Positions 53,403 through 62,847 of a stretch of 64,000 nucleotides of DNA are shown in pieces. The position numbers and the translations under genes were made by a program. Origin of the DNA: Idiomarina aquatica (GTDB lineage Bacteria > Pseudomonadota > Gammaproteobacteria > Enterobacterales > Alteromonadaceae); the NCBI RefSeq assembly GCF_004362895.1, contig NZ_SNXI01000003.1, positions 62,001 through 126,000 on the forward strand, read 5' to 3'. Every line of letters starts with the position of its first letter. The stretch's first letter is position 1. The notes under the pieces are model-generated. The model saw only the letters and a program-made list of their open reading frames with translations. It made no database searches and was not told where the DNA came from.

Positions 53403-55580
53403 TTATTGCTCGAGAAGATCGAGAATAAACGCATACTCCTCAGCTACTTCTTCAAGTCGCGAGAAGCGGCCTGAACTGCCACCGTGACCGGCTTCCATGT
53501 TGACACTAAATACCAGCGGGTTGTTGTCGGTTTTCATATCGCGGAGTTTAGCCACCCACTTTGCGGGCTCAAAATACTGAACTTGTGAATCGTGCAGGCC
53601 GGTGGTAACCATCAATGCTGGGTAGTCCTGGGCGCTGATATTATCGTACGGCGAATAGGACAACATGTAGTTGTAATACTCTTCTTGTTTTGGGTTACCC
53701 CACTCATCAAATTCGTTGGTCGTTAGCGGAATCGACTCATCCAGCATAGTGGTGACGACATCAACGAAGGGCACGTGTGCAACCATACCGCGATACAAAT
53801 CCGGTGCCATATTGGCGACAGCTCCCATCAACAGTCCGCCGGCACTACCGCCCATGGCAAACACTTTGTCCGGATGAGCGTAGCCTTCTTTTACTAAATG
53901 CTCGGTCACGTCGATAAAGTCGGTAAAGGTGTTTTTCTTATTCAACAACTTGCCGTCTTCATACCATTCGCGTCCCATTTCCTGACCACCGCGAATATGC
54001 GCGATTGCGTAAACAAAGCCACGATCAACCAACGATAACACCGTAGAGCGGAAATACGGGTCTGACGAGGAGCCATATGAGCCATAGGCATATTGATACA
54101 GTGGTGCGGTGCCGTCGTGCTCAAAATCACTGCGCATTAACAGCGATACCGGGATTTCCGTGCCGTCGTCCGCTTTCGCCCAAACACGTTTGGTGCGGTA
54201 ATTCGATGAATCAAAATCTCCCAGTACTTCGTCTTGTTTGAGTAACTCTTGTTCACCAGTTTTCATGTCGTAGGCGTAGATCTTGGTCGGTGTTTTTAAC
54301 GAGCTAAAGCCGTAACGCAGTGTGTCAGTATCCTGTTCCGGGTTGCGTTGAGAGTACATCACGAAAGGTGTTTCTTCGGCTTCGATATAGCGTTGTTGCT
54401 CAAAGTCCTGCCAGGGCAGCACGCGAATACGGCGAAGACCATCACTACGCTCGTTAATGGCTAAGTAATTGGTAAAGGTGGTAAAGCCCTGAATAAAGAC
54501 ATCGTCGGAGTGTTCAATCAATGGTTGCCAGTTATCGCGTGAACCAACCTCGTCAGCGTCAACCTGCATGACTTTAAAGTTAGGCGCGTTCCAGTCGGTG
54601 CGAATAATCCAGCGACCATTAATATGTTCAGCACTGTATTGAACACCACGTTCACGCGGCGCAAAAACAGTCATGTCGGCATCTGGAGTGCTGGTATCCA
54701 GGATACGTAACTCATCTGCGACAGTACTGCTCATCTGCACTTTTACGTACTGGTTATCGCGGCTGTTACTAAGCCACATATAAAACGACTCATCTTGCTC
54801 TTCGTAAACTAACTCCGCTTGTTCTGCGGGCGCATCAAGCTGATGTTTAAGCACGCGAGTTGATAACAATGTCTGCGGGTCGTTTTCGATAACAAACAGA
54901 GTTTTATTGTCTGCCGCCCAGGCAATGCTGGATGATAATCCATCCAGACTTTGCTTACGCATCTCGCCACTGGTTAAGTCTTTAATCCACAGTTGGTATT
55001 GGCGTCGTCCATTAGTATCAACCATATACGCCAATAAATTTTGATTCGGGCTAATGGTTAAGTTCGCTGCAGTGTAGTAGTCATGGTCTTTTGCCAGTTC
55101 GTTCACATTCAAAAGTATTTGCTCTTCACCGCCAGACACCGGTTTACGCGCATGGATCGGGTATTCACTGCCTTCCTCGTAGCGTGTGTAATATTCGTAA
55201 TCGCCTTTCACGTAGGGCACGCTGCTATCGTCTTGTTTTATGCGCCCAATAATTTCGTCGGTTAAGGTTTGTTCCAGCTGCTCATAGCTTTTTCGGTAAG
55301 CGTCGTAGTACTCATTTTCTGCCTCAAGGTAAGCCAATACCTCAGGGTCTTTGCGCTCGTCATCACGTAACCAGTAGTAAGTATCGACGCGGTCAGCAAC
55401 CGGTGACTCGACGATAAAGTCCTTTTCTACCGCGTCAGGCGGTGCCGGCAACTGCGACTGTTGTTCCGTCTGCGAGGCTTGTTGGCTGTTGGTTTGTTGC
55501 TCTGTCTGATCACTACAAGCCGCGAGTGACAGACCCAAAATTATGGCGATTGAAACAGATAGTGAGCTGCGTTTAAGCAT
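53403..55580 (-). CDS. ptrB: S9 family oligopeptidase B, lipoprotein form
   Basis: 725 residues. A lipobox (LGLSLAACSDQ) precedes a Gln-rich linker, then the seven-bladed propeller (about 55-460) and the alpha/beta hydrolase domain. The nucleophile is S579 in AMGGSAGGLLMG, and the catalytic His lies in MEAGHGGSSGR near the end. It matches oligopeptidase B, which cleaves after Arg/Lys in short peptides. Cytoplasmic in E. coli, here it should be envelope-anchored. All active-site residues are present. Confidence 0.92.
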   Translation of the reverse strand: MLKRSSLSVSIAIILGLSLAACSDQTEQQTNSQQASQTEQQSQLPAPPDAVEKDFIVESPVADRVDTYYWLRDDERKDPEVLAYLEAENEYYDAYRKSYEQLEQTLTDEIIGRIKQDDSSVPYVKGDYEYYTRYEEGSEYPIHARKPVSGGEEQILLNVNELAKDHDYYTAANLTISPNQNLLAYMVDTNGRRQYQLWIKDLTSGEMRKQSLDGLSSSIAWAADNKTLFVIENDPQTLLSTRVLKHQLDAPAEQAELVYEEQDESFYMWLSNSRDNQYVKVQMSSTVADELRILDTSTPDADMTVFAPRERGVQYSAEHINGRWIIRTDWNAPNFKVMQVDADEVGSRDNWQPLIEHSDDVFIQGFTTFTNYLAINERSDGLRRIRVLPWQDFEQQRYIEAEETPFVMYSQRNPEQDTDTLRYGFSSLKTPTKIYAYDMKTGEQELLKQDEVLGDFDSSNYRTKRVWAKADDGTEIPVSLLMRSDFEHDGTAPLYQYAYGSYGSSSDPYFRSTVLSLVDRGFVYAIAHIRGGQEMGREWYEDGKLLNKKNTFTDFIDVTEHLVKEGYAHPDKVFAMGGSAGGLLMGAVANMAPDLYRGMVAHVPFVDVVTTMLDESIPLTTNEFDEWGNPKQEEYYNYMLSYSPYDNISAQDYPALMVTTGLHDSQVQYFEPAKWVAKLRDMKTDNNPLVFSVNMEAGHGGSSGRFSRLEEVAEEYAFILDLLEQ

Positions 55581-55644
55581 TATAATTAACCTTCTGATTG
55601 TTGTTCTTGTGTTAACTAATGTACCGCTTTTTCAAAAAAATGAA

Positions 55645-55667
55645 AGTTCCCCCGTGGGGGCGGAACT
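55645..55667. other. GC-rich hairpin between ptrB and the stress-protein gene
   Basis: AGTTCCCCC (55645-55653) pairs with GGAACT at 55662-55667 plus a GGG run, with a small bulge. It lies in the divergent gap between ptrB (start 55580) and the universal stress gene (start 55724). It would be in the 5' leader of one of them. Role unknown. Confidence 0.3.
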
Positions 55668-55723
55668 CATAGCTAAAATCGCTATCCCATGGTAGTATTC
55701 TGGCCGAAAATAAGGATGCATTA

Positions 55724-56572
55724 ATGAAGCATGTTTTTGCCTGCGTCGACGGTTCCGCGTCGACCACCGCAGTTTGTGATTACGCCAGTTGGGCAGCTCA
55801 ACGACTCGCCACTCCGTTAACGTTATTACATGTACTTGACGAGTTACGATATCCAGTTAACTCAGACTTAACCGGCACTATAGGACTGGGCGAGCAACAG
55901 CAATTGCTTGAACAACTTGCTGAGTTGGAGCACCAGCGCAACGAACTCGCTTTGCAGCATGGCCGTAATATGCTCGAGGCTGGCCATCGCCGCGCTATCG
56001 AAAATGGTGTCGGTGAAGTTTTTAAAAGTCAACGCCATGGTCAGCTAGCGCAAGCTTTGGCTGAAGTGGAGGCTTCGATACGCCTGCTTGTTGTGGGGTT
56101 ACATGGAATTGATAGTAATGACAGCTTGCGCGTCGGTAGCCAGCTAGAGACATTGATTCGCTCGTTGCAAAAGCCTACTTTGGTGACACCTAAGTTATTC
56201 CGGGCACCGCGCAGTGTCATGCTGGCTTTTGATGGCAGTGATGCATCGCGCAAAGGTGTTAAAATGTTAGCGGAAAGTCCAATTTTTAAAGGGATGCAAA
56301 TTACGCTGGTGACTGTAGGTCAAAATAGCAACGAGGTAGTTGCTGCAATTGAAGCTGCTGCTAATCATTTACGTGAATATCGCCATCAGGTAGATTTTGA
56401 AATTATTACCGGTGAGGTAGAGTCTGCATTGCTTGACTATCAGCGTAAGCATCATATTGATCTGATAGTCATGGGTGCGTTTAGGCACTCCAGGGCACGG
56501 CAATGGTTTTTAGGCAGTACCACCCGAAAACTTCTGCAGGCAGCGGACGTTCCGTTATTATTACTTCGGTAA
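55724..56572 (+). CDS. Tandem universal stress protein (UspE-like)
   Basis: 282 residues with two Usp domains. The first (about 1-150) begins HVFACVDGSASTTAVCDYAS. The second (about 155-282) begins VMLAFDGSDASRKGVKMLAE and ends IDLIVMGAFRHSRARQWFLGSTTRKLLQAADVPLLLL. The second has the nucleotide-binding GX9G(S/T) pattern (GAFRHSRARQWFLGST) and the first looks degenerate. Such proteins help survival under stress in ways not well defined. Slightly shorter than E. coli UspE. Confidence 0.85.
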   Translation: MKHVFACVDGSASTTAVCDYASWAAQRLATPLTLLHVLDELRYPVNSDLTGTIGLGEQQQLLEQLAELEHQRNELALQHGRNMLEAGHRRAIENGVGEVFKSQRHGQLAQALAEVEASIRLLVVGLHGIDSNDSLRVGSQLETLIRSLQKPTLVTPKLFRAPRSVMLAFDGSDASRKGVKMLAESPIFKGMQITLVTVGQNSNEVVAAIEAAANHLREYRHQVDFEIITGEVESALLDYQRKHHIDLIVMGAFRHSRARQWFLGSTTRKLLQAADVPLLLLR

Positions 56573-56634
56573 ACAGTGCGATACTTCGCGAAGAAAAACC
56601 GCTGGCTTAACCAGCATATCGATTAAGGGCTTTC

Positions 56635-57849
56635 ATGGCAATCGACTGGCAAGATTTAGAACTCGACGAATCACTAATATTCCCGTTGCTGGAGCAAGGC
56701 TTAAACAAGCCGGCTAAAGTGCAGCAAGAAGTCATCCCTACAGCATTGGATGGCATGGATGTGTTGCTCAGCTCGCCAACGGGTAGTGGTAAAACATTAG
56801 CCTTCCTGTTACCCGCATTGCAGCATTTGCGTGATTTCCCGCGCAAATCACCCGGTGGCGCGCGCATTTTAGTGTTGGCTCCGACTCGCGAGCTTGCCGA
56901 GCAAATTTATCAACAGGCATGCCTGTTTTCTAAGTCATCAGGCCTTAGCGCAGTCGTGGTAACCGGCGGTATCAACTACGGTTCTCAACTCAGTCAATTA
57001 GAAAAATCACATGATTTACTGATTGCCACGCCCGGACGGCTACTGGATATCTTACAAGCTGAGCAATATCAGCTTGAAACGGTAGAATGGCTAGTCATCG
57101 ATGAGGCAGACCGTATGCTGGACATGGGATTTGCCAAGCCGGTAGAAGAGATCGCCCGGCACGCCCGCCATCGTCAGCAGAGTATATTATCGTCAGCTAC
57201 TCTGGCCAGCGCCGGAGTAGAGTCGTTTGCCAAAAAATTGCTTAATGAACCGGTGCGCATCGAAGTAGAGCCCCCAAAACGCGAGCGTGGCAAAATTCTC
57301 CAGTATGTGTATTTGGCAGACACCCTGGAGCATAAACAGAACTTGTTGCTACGGGTACTTAAAGAATTTGAAGGTCGTCAGATTGTTTTTGTTAAAACTC
57401 GTGACAAAGTCGCTCAGTTAGCTGGCACCTTGCAAGCAAATTTAAGCTACCCGGTATTGCATCTACGCGGGGATCTGCCACAAGCAGAGCGTCAACGGAT
57501 CATCGAACAATTTAAAGCGCATCCAAAAGCCGTATTAGTCGCGACTGACGTTGCCTCGCGTGGGCTTGATATTGATGACGTTAGTGTTGTCGTTAATTTT
57601 GATTTGCCGAAACAAGCGGACACCTACGTGCACCGAATTGGTCGTACTGCGCGTGCCGGAGCAAAGGGCGTTGCTATTTCACTGGTCGAAGCGCACGACG
57701 CGTTATTGCTTGGTCGCATCGAGCGTTATACTGGCCAGGCCTTAGATCGGCGGGTATTCAGCGACTTAAAGCCCCAGCATAAATTTCCGGCGACGGATAA
57801 AAAACGTAGTAAAAAGAAGAAAACCGCGAAGAAAAACAAAAAACGCTAA
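56635..57849 (+). CDS. srmB: DEAD-box RNA helicase SrmB-like
   Basis: 404 residues. Q motif region LEQGLNKPAKVQQEVIP, Walker A SPTGSGKT, PTRELAEQ, DEAD box IDEADRMLDMGF, SAT motif, and in the second domain VATDVASRGLDI and HRIGRTARAG. The C-terminus is a short basic tail (KKRSKKKKTAKKNKKR), as in SrmB, which acts in 50S ribosome assembly. A terminator overlaps the end of the gene. Assignment to SrmB over other DEAD proteins is by length and tail. Confidence 0.85.
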   Translation: MAIDWQDLELDESLIFPLLEQGLNKPAKVQQEVIPTALDGMDVLLSSPTGSGKTLAFLLPALQHLRDFPRKSPGGARILVLAPTRELAEQIYQQACLFSKSSGLSAVVVTGGINYGSQLSQLEKSHDLLIATPGRLLDILQAEQYQLETVEWLVIDEADRMLDMGFAKPVEEIARHARHRQQSILSSATLASAGVESFAKKLLNEPVRIEVEPPKRERGKILQYVYLADTLEHKQNLLLRVLKEFEGRQIVFVKTRDKVAQLAGTLQANLSYPVLHLRGDLPQAERQRIIEQFKAHPKAVLVATDVASRGLDIDDVSVVVNFDLPKQADTYVHRIGRTARAGAKGVAISLVEAHDALLLGRIERYTGQALDRRVFSDLKPQHKFPATDKKRSKKKKTAKKNKKR

Positions 57850-57863
57850 CATCAGTTAGCGTT
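57842..57863. terminator. Bidirectional terminator shared by srmB and the VanZ-like gene
   Basis: AACGCTAAC (57842-57850), loop ATCA and GTTAGCGTT (57855-57863), followed by a run of T on the plus strand and, reading the other way, a long U-rich run. The stem contains the srmB stop codon and the VanZ-like stop codon. Confidence 0.88.
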
Positions 57864-58217
57864 TTTTTTACGTTGTTTAAACAATAAAACCAACGAGAAA
57901 TAAGCAATAACGCCGGCGGCGTCAGCCAGCCAGTCATAAAAATCTGAGCCCCGTCCGGGAATATAGTTCTGCCCTATTTCTATCAACAGGCCATATAAGC
58001 CTAGTAATAAAAATGACACTCGCCCGCTTAATGCGAACGCCTGATGCAAGGTAAAACTCAGCAGGAAGAAAACACCGACATGAACGTATTTATCAAAGTA
58101 CGGTATTTTACTTGCTCCAGTCGTTGGTACCTGAACAAAAAACGCCACCGTCGCGGCAATTAACAAACCGATAAAAACGAGCCGAGCCAAAAGCTTTGAA
58201 CGTTTGGAGCGTAACAA
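57852..58217 (-). CDS. VanZ-like membrane protein
   Basis: 121 residues if started at TTG 58217, which has AAGGAAG 6 bases upstream and leaves 16 bases after thiI; an upstream ATG at 58271 would overlap thiI by 38 bases. Four hydrophobic segments with the VanZ-like pattern IPYFDKYVHVGVFFLLSF and EIGQNYIPGRGSDFYDWLAD. This family, related to phospholipid phosphatase-like and teicoplanin-resistance VanZ proteins, has no settled function in Gram-negatives. The conserved GRGSDFYDWLAD motif is typical. Confidence 0.8.
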   Translation of the reverse strand: MLRSKRSKLLARLVFIGLLIAATVAFFVQVPTTGASKIPYFDKYVHVGVFFLLSFTLHQAFALSGRVSFLLLGLYGLLIEIGQNYIPGRGSDFYDWLADAAGVIAYFSLVLLFKQRKKNAN

Positions 58218-58233
58218 ACTGACTTCCTTTATA

Positions 58234-59694
58234 TTATTGATAGACGGATACGTTACTGTAGCCGGCTTCATGCAGTAACAGCGCCTGCATTTTACTCATA
58301 ACGCCTTGCGCACAATACAACAAGTAATGTTGGTTAGCATCCAGCTTTACAAACTCTGACTGTAACTTGAAAAACGGAATTTCCATAACCGGTAGCTCAC
58401 TGCGTAGCGGCATTTCTTCAATTTCGTCGCGGTTGCGGATATCAATAATTGTTTGTGGCTTACTTTCGTTGACTTGATCAACGGCTACTGTGGTTTGCTG
58501 TTCAGCCTGTTCCGCAATATCCTGCATACTCAGCACATCCGCATTCCTGACAACCTGCTTGAGCAAGTCCATATCCAGTTTCGCCTCTTCTGCTTCGACT
58601 TCGTCAGGTAAGGCTCTGACCGTAGGCTTTATCGAAATAACGCCACAGTATTCCGGGATCGACTTAGCTAATGCCTCGGTACCTATGCGCTTAGCGACAT
58701 CAACAATTTCTTGTTTATCTTTAGTAATCAATGGCCTCAGCACCAAAGCATCGGTAGCCGAATCTATAACCCGCAAGTTGGACAAGGTTTGGCTGGATAC
58801 CTGACCGATGGCCTCTCCCGTAACAAGCGCCTGAGCTTTTAAAAAGCGCGCAACATGCGAGGCTGCTCGTAACATTTGCCGTTTTAATACCACACCCATT
58901 ACGCCGTTATCGCAATGACTGAGAATATCTTCAACCACTGGCGCAAAATCGACACTGACAAATTTTATCGGATGCGATGAGCTATAGCGCTGCCACAAAT
59001 AATGACTAATTTGCCTTACAGCTACCTCGTGCGCGTCACCACCCAAGTTAAAAAAGCAAAAATGCGTGCGCGCACCCCGGCGCATGAATTCGAAACTTGC
59101 GACACTGGAGTCGAAACCCCCACTCATAAGGCTAACGACAGTTTCCTGGGTTGGGATCGGAAAACCGCCCAGCCCCTCCTGCCGGTCGCCCAGCAAATAA
59201 ATCGTCTGGTCGGTAATCTGCAAGTTAATTTCGGTATCGGCATCTTTTAACTGCACCCGGCTATTAGGTGCGGCCTTTAGTAGGTAGCCACCAACATAGC
59301 GCTCGAGTTGCTGCGATTTAAATTCGTGATGACCTTTGCGTTTTACCCGCACAGCAAAGCTCTTATCTTGCAGACTTTTGGCCCAGTGCTCGCCAACCCA
59401 ATTGGCGACATCATCAAAGTCGCCCAGCGTTCGTTCCTGTACTTCTGCAAACCATGAAATACCGGGCGTACAGCTCACCCCCTCAGCAATCGCCTTACCG
59501 ATAGCATTGGCGTCAGTAGCCGATTCTGGTGTAACCGAAACCTCGATGCGGTCCCATAACCACTTTACATAAACATCGGCATCGTCACGAGCCAACACCT
59601 TGCGCAGATTGTTAGTCAGTACTTTACCGTGACGTTTGCGGACAGAGCGGCTTTTGATAGTAATTTCTGCGTGGAGGCGAGCAACAAATTTCAT
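58234..59694 (-). CDS. thiI: tRNA 4-thiouridine synthase ThiI
   Basis: 486 residues (E. coli 482). An N-terminal ferredoxin-like and THUMP region (about 1-170) precedes the ATP pyrophosphatase motif SLMSGGFDSSVASFEFMRRG. A C-terminal rhodanese domain (about 400-486) has the sulfur-carrying Cys in LLYCAQGVMSKMQAL. It makes s4U8 in tRNA and supplies sulfur for thiamine. All three domains are complete. Confidence 0.95.
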   Translation of the reverse strand: MKFVARLHAEITIKSRSVRKRHGKVLTNNLRKVLARDDADVYVKWLWDRIEVSVTPESATDANAIGKAIAEGVSCTPGISWFAEVQERTLGDFDDVANWVGEHWAKSLQDKSFAVRVKRKGHHEFKSQQLERYVGGYLLKAAPNSRVQLKDADTEINLQITDQTIYLLGDRQEGLGGFPIPTQETVVSLMSGGFDSSVASFEFMRRGARTHFCFFNLGGDAHEVAVRQISHYLWQRYSSSHPIKFVSVDFAPVVEDILSHCDNGVMGVVLKRQMLRAASHVARFLKAQALVTGEAIGQVSSQTLSNLRVIDSATDALVLRPLITKDKQEIVDVAKRIGTEALAKSIPEYCGVISIKPTVRALPDEVEAEEAKLDMDLLKQVVRNADVLSMQDIAEQAEQQTTVAVDQVNESKPQTIIDIRNRDEIEEMPLRSELPVMEIPFFKLQSEFVKLDANQHYLLYCAQGVMSKMQALLLHEAGYSNVSVYQ

Positions 59695-59721
59695 AGATTA
59701 ACCAATTAAAACAAACAACAA

Positions 59722-59756
59722 AGCCGCCATAACGTTTTGCAACGCCGATGGCGGCT
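59722..59756 (-). terminator. Terminator after pomAB
   Basis: AGCCGCCAT (59722-59730) pairs with ATGGCGGCT (59748-59756). On the minus strand it is followed by a U-rich run opposite 59703-59721. It ends the pomAB transcript before thiI. Confidence 0.8.
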
Positions 59757-59800
59757 AATTAAGAAAACCTGCTTATTATACGAAATTTTTAGACTGACGG

Positions 59801-60733
59801 CTATTCCACCACGTTAACCGGATCTGACTCTTTTGCTTTACCCTGCATAATTGCAATATCGACACGGCGATTCTGAGCGCGGTTAGCTGCCGAGTTATTC
59901 GGCACGATGGGTTTAGTGTCTGCATAACCCATAGTGACCAGACGGTCTGCTTCAAAATCCTCGACTTGCAACATTTCCTCGGCTACAGCAACAGCTCGCT
60001 TGGCCGACAAGTCCCACTTAGAGGTATAAATTTCCGATACCAACTGCTGATTATCGGTGTGTCCGGAAATCGTAATCTCGCCCGGGATATCTTTTAACGC
60101 CTCAGCCACCTCGCGTATTACCGGTTTAAACTGTGGCTGCAAAAACGCTGAGCCTTCGGGAAATGAACCGCGCTCACGAATCCGAATTAAAATCTGTTGA
60201 CCAAACTGCTCAAGCTCCAGTGTGCCGGCCTGCATTTCTTGTTGCAGTTGACGTTGAATTCGTTCCAGTAACTCTTTGGTTTTTTCGCTAGCGGCTTCTG
60301 AGTTGCTCTCCGACTCAGCGCTTTGTTTGTCTTCTTCACTTTCTGCCTGCTGTCCACCACGTTCCGTTTGCTGGCCACCGGCAAAGTCAGACTCGCCCTC
60401 CTGAAACTCCAGCATTTGCTGAGTCATCTCTACCGTTTGCTGCTGAATCGTTTCGATTGGCGTCGGTTCAGGGCGTCCCGGACGAAACTCTTGCGCTATA
60501 ACGCTGGTTCCTTTGGGAATATCTTTGACTTCGATTTTGTTTTGTACACCCAGGGCAAACTTCATCGAGCCTGCTATTTGTTTAAACTTCAACACATCCA
60601 TTTCGGAGAACGACAGCAACAACACGAAGAAGCACATCAACAGTGTCATAAGATCGGCAAACGTCGCCATCCAGCCCGGTAACCCCGGGGGCGGGCATTT
60701 GCACTCTTCTTTGTCTTCCGCTGCTACAGCCAT
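59801..60733 (-). CDS. pomB: Flagellar motor stator subunit PomB (MotB family)
   Basis: 310 residues. A short Cys-containing cytoplasmic start precedes one membrane helix with the ion-binding Asp27 (GWMATFADLMTLLMCFFVLL). A linker rich in Gln/Glu/Ser follows, then the peptidoglycan-binding OmpA-like domain (about 185-300): ITISGHTDNQ, and GYADTKPIVPN then NRAQNRRVDIAI. With PomA it forms the stator; Na+ use is inferred from similarity to PomB. It follows pomA by 5 bases. Confidence 0.9.
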   Translation of the reverse strand: MAVAAEDKEECKCPPPGLPGWMATFADLMTLLMCFFVLLLSFSEMDVLKFKQIAGSMKFALGVQNKIEVKDIPKGTSVIAQEFRPGRPEPTPIETIQQQTVEMTQQMLEFQEGESDFAGGQQTERGGQQAESEEDKQSAESESNSEAASEKTKELLERIQRQLQQEMQAGTLELEQFGQQILIRIRERGSFPEGSAFLQPQFKPVIREVAEALKDIPGEITISGHTDNQQLVSEIYTSKWDLSAKRAVAVAEEMLQVEDFEADRLVTMGYADTKPIVPNNSAANRAQNRRVDIAIMQGKAKESDPVNVVE

Positions 60734-60738
60734 GCGTT

Positions 60739-61506
60739 TTACTCGTCGCCCTCATCCGCGGTGGCTCGTTTCGATTCTGCTAAATAGTTACGCAGCATCC
60801 CTTCGATTACCCGCGGGTTTTGACCATCCTGAATACCCAAAATGGCATCCAGAATTAATTGTTGATTCAGCTTTTCCTGATCAGCACGTAGCATTAACTT
60901 GTTTTTAACCGGGATACAGAACACGTTCGCCATAAAGGCGCCATAGAGTGTGGTCAGTAGCGCAACTGCCATGGCCGGGCCGATAGCCTTAGGGTCATCC
61001 ATATTGGATAACATACCCACCAGACCGATCAAAGTACCGATCATACCCATCGCCGGTGCGATGTCGGCTAGAACCGAGAAGAACCGAGCGCCCTCCTCGT
61101 GGCGGGTGTAGCTCATCTGAATATCTTTAGAAAGTGTCTGGCGAACCACCTCGGCATCATGCCCGTCGACCAGCATGTCGATACCTTTACGGAAAAATCG
61201 ATTTGGTATTTCTGCCTCTTCCAATGCCAGAAAGCCCCCTTTACGGGCGGAATCTGCCATTTCAACAGCGGTGTCGATAAGCTCTTGCGGGTGCTCAATT
61301 TTAAAGAAAAAAGCTTTTGCCATAACTCTACCGGTGGCAAAAAACTGGCTTAAGGAAAAGTTGGCTAACGCCACAAACAGGGAACCACCCACCACGATAA
61401 GAATGGACTGTACGTTGATAAACAGGCCCACGTCTCCGCTTAACACGATAGCCGCAACAACAAAACCTATTGCACCTATAATTCCTATCAGCGTTGCGAT
61501 ATCCAC
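60739..61506 (-). CDS. pomA: Flagellar motor stator subunit PomA (MotA family)
   Basis: 255 residues with four membrane helices. The proton/sodium channel signature is LADIAPAMGMIGTLIGLVGML, with MAVALLTTLYGAFMANVFCIP next. The cytoplasmic loop carries the charged residues that contact the rotor. Length and sequence match Vibrio PomA. It heads the pomAB operon; the xseB cluster is divergent upstream. Confidence 0.92.
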   Translation of the reverse strand: MDIATLIGIIGAIGFVVAAIVLSGDVGLFINVQSILIVVGGSLFVALANFSLSQFFATGRVMAKAFFFKIEHPQELIDTAVEMADSARKGGFLALEEAEIPNRFFRKGIDMLVDGHDAEVVRQTLSKDIQMSYTRHEEGARFFSVLADIAPAMGMIGTLIGLVGMLSNMDDPKAIGPAMAVALLTTLYGAFMANVFCIPVKNKLMLRADQEKLNQQLILDAILGIQDGQNPRVIEGMLRNYLAESKRATADEGDE

Positions 61507-61713
61507 TCAGCGTCCCCCGAAATCAATTAAGCTGGCCGGTATTCCGGTTGCAGCGCGTTAGTCTATCCATTGCAGTACGTTCATTTTTAATCATCACGGC
61601 GCCGCTGACAAGCGATTACACAAAGTTCCTGCGCCAAGTTAGCTTATCATCGGCTGACATTGCTAAATCTTTATTAGATAATGGCGACTATCCGCTGGCA
61701 ACGAGCACACATT

Positions 61714-61953
61714 ATGACTGATAAAAAAACACAAGAACCATCTTTTGAGCAGGCGCTACAACAACTTGAACAACTGGTAAATGAACTGGAACATGGTGAT
61801 TTACCGCTGGAAGATTCATTAAAAAAGTTTGAACAGGCTATCGCCCTCTCTCGTTCCAGTCAGCAGCAACTGCAACAAGCGGAACTAAAAGTTAAACAGT
61901 TGATTGCGCAAAACGGCGAGCAACAATTACAAGATCATGAGGCCAGTGAGTGA
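61714..61953 (+). CDS. xseB: Exodeoxyribonuclease VII small subunit
   Basis: 79 residues from the ATG at 61714; the upstream part of the frame is unsupported. The family pattern is clear: SFEQALQQLEQLVNELEHGDLPLEDSL, then KFEQAIALSRSSQQQLQQAE. It binds XseA to form exonuclease VII. Its stop overlaps the ispA GTG start by 4 bases, the conserved xseB-ispA-dxs operon. Confidence 0.95.
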   Translation: MTDKKTQEPSFEQALQQLEQLVNELEHGDLPLEDSLKKFEQAIALSRSSQQQLQQAELKVKQLIAQNGEQQLQDHEASE

Positions 61954-62834
61954 GTATCAAATCGCTTACCGAGGACGTTCGCCAACGCGTTGACCACGCC
62001 CTTGATGAACATTTGCAGCGCGCCAGCATTGACGAGTCCCTGGCCGCAGCGATGCGGTACGGCGTGTTACTTGGCGGCAAGCGTATCCGGCCCTATCTGA
62101 CACTGGCTGTAGCTGAAATATGCCGTGGTGATATGTCAGCCGCATTAACTGCCGCATGCGCCATCGAATCAGTCCACGCATACTCGCTGATTCATGACGA
62201 CTTGCCGGCCATGGATGACGACGCCCTGCGGCGAGGTAAGCCAACCTGCCATATTCAATTTAACGAGGCCACAGCTATATTAGCCGGTGACGCCCTGCAG
62301 TCTTTCGCTTTTCAGTTGCTATCGCAGCCTCTGCCCAACATAACTCCGGAGCGCCAGTTACAGATGATGCATGTGCTAGCCAAAGCCAGCGGTGGTAACG
62401 GCATGTGCGGTGGTCAGGCACTGGATTTAGCAGCCACTCATAAAACACTATCAGAAAACGAATTGCAGCAGGTACATCTGCACAAGACAGGGGCATTGAT
62501 TCAAGCCAGTGCTGAGCTGGGTGCTTTGTGTGGCGAAGAAGATGCCCTGGCTTATCGGCGACAATTTAGTGAATTCGCACAACAGCTGGGGTTAGCATTT
62601 CAAATTCAGGATGATATTTTGGATGTCACCAGCTCTACCGATGTTTTAGGGAAGCCTCAGGGTTCTGATGAACTTGCCGAGAAATCAACTTACGTTAAGC
62701 TACTCGGGCTTGACGGCGCCCGGCAAAAACTGCTTTTATTGCACCAACAAGCACTACAGTCGCTAGCGGATATACCGTACAATACTACACAGCTAGAACA
62801 ATTTTCTACGGTTCTGTTAACCCGGGACCATTAA
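61950..62834 (+). CDS. ispA: Farnesyl diphosphate synthase
   Basis: 294 residues with GTG start at 61950. The two Asp-rich motifs are [10 protein letters not shown] (first) and [13 protein letters not shown] (second), and [13 protein letters not shown] near the N-terminus binds the substrate. It makes C15 farnesyl diphosphate for ubiquinone and undecaprenol synthesis. Coupled to xseB by stop/start overlap and followed by dxs after 13 bases. Confidence 0.95.
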   Translation: MSIKSLTEDVRQRVDHALDEHLQRASIDESLAAAMRYGVLLGGKRIRPYLTLAVAEICRGDMSAALTAACAIESVHAYSLIHDDLPAMDDDALRRGKPTCHIQFNEATAILAGDALQSFAFQLLSQPLPNITPERQLQMMHVLAKASGGNGMCGGQALDLAATHKTLSENELQQVHLHKTGALIQASAELGALCGEEDALAYRRQFSEFAQQLGLAFQIQDDILDVTSSTDVLGKPQGSDELAEKSTYVKLLGLDGARQKLLLLHQQALQSLADIPYNTTQLEQFSTVLLTRDH

Positions 62835-62847
62835 ACCAAAGAGTATT

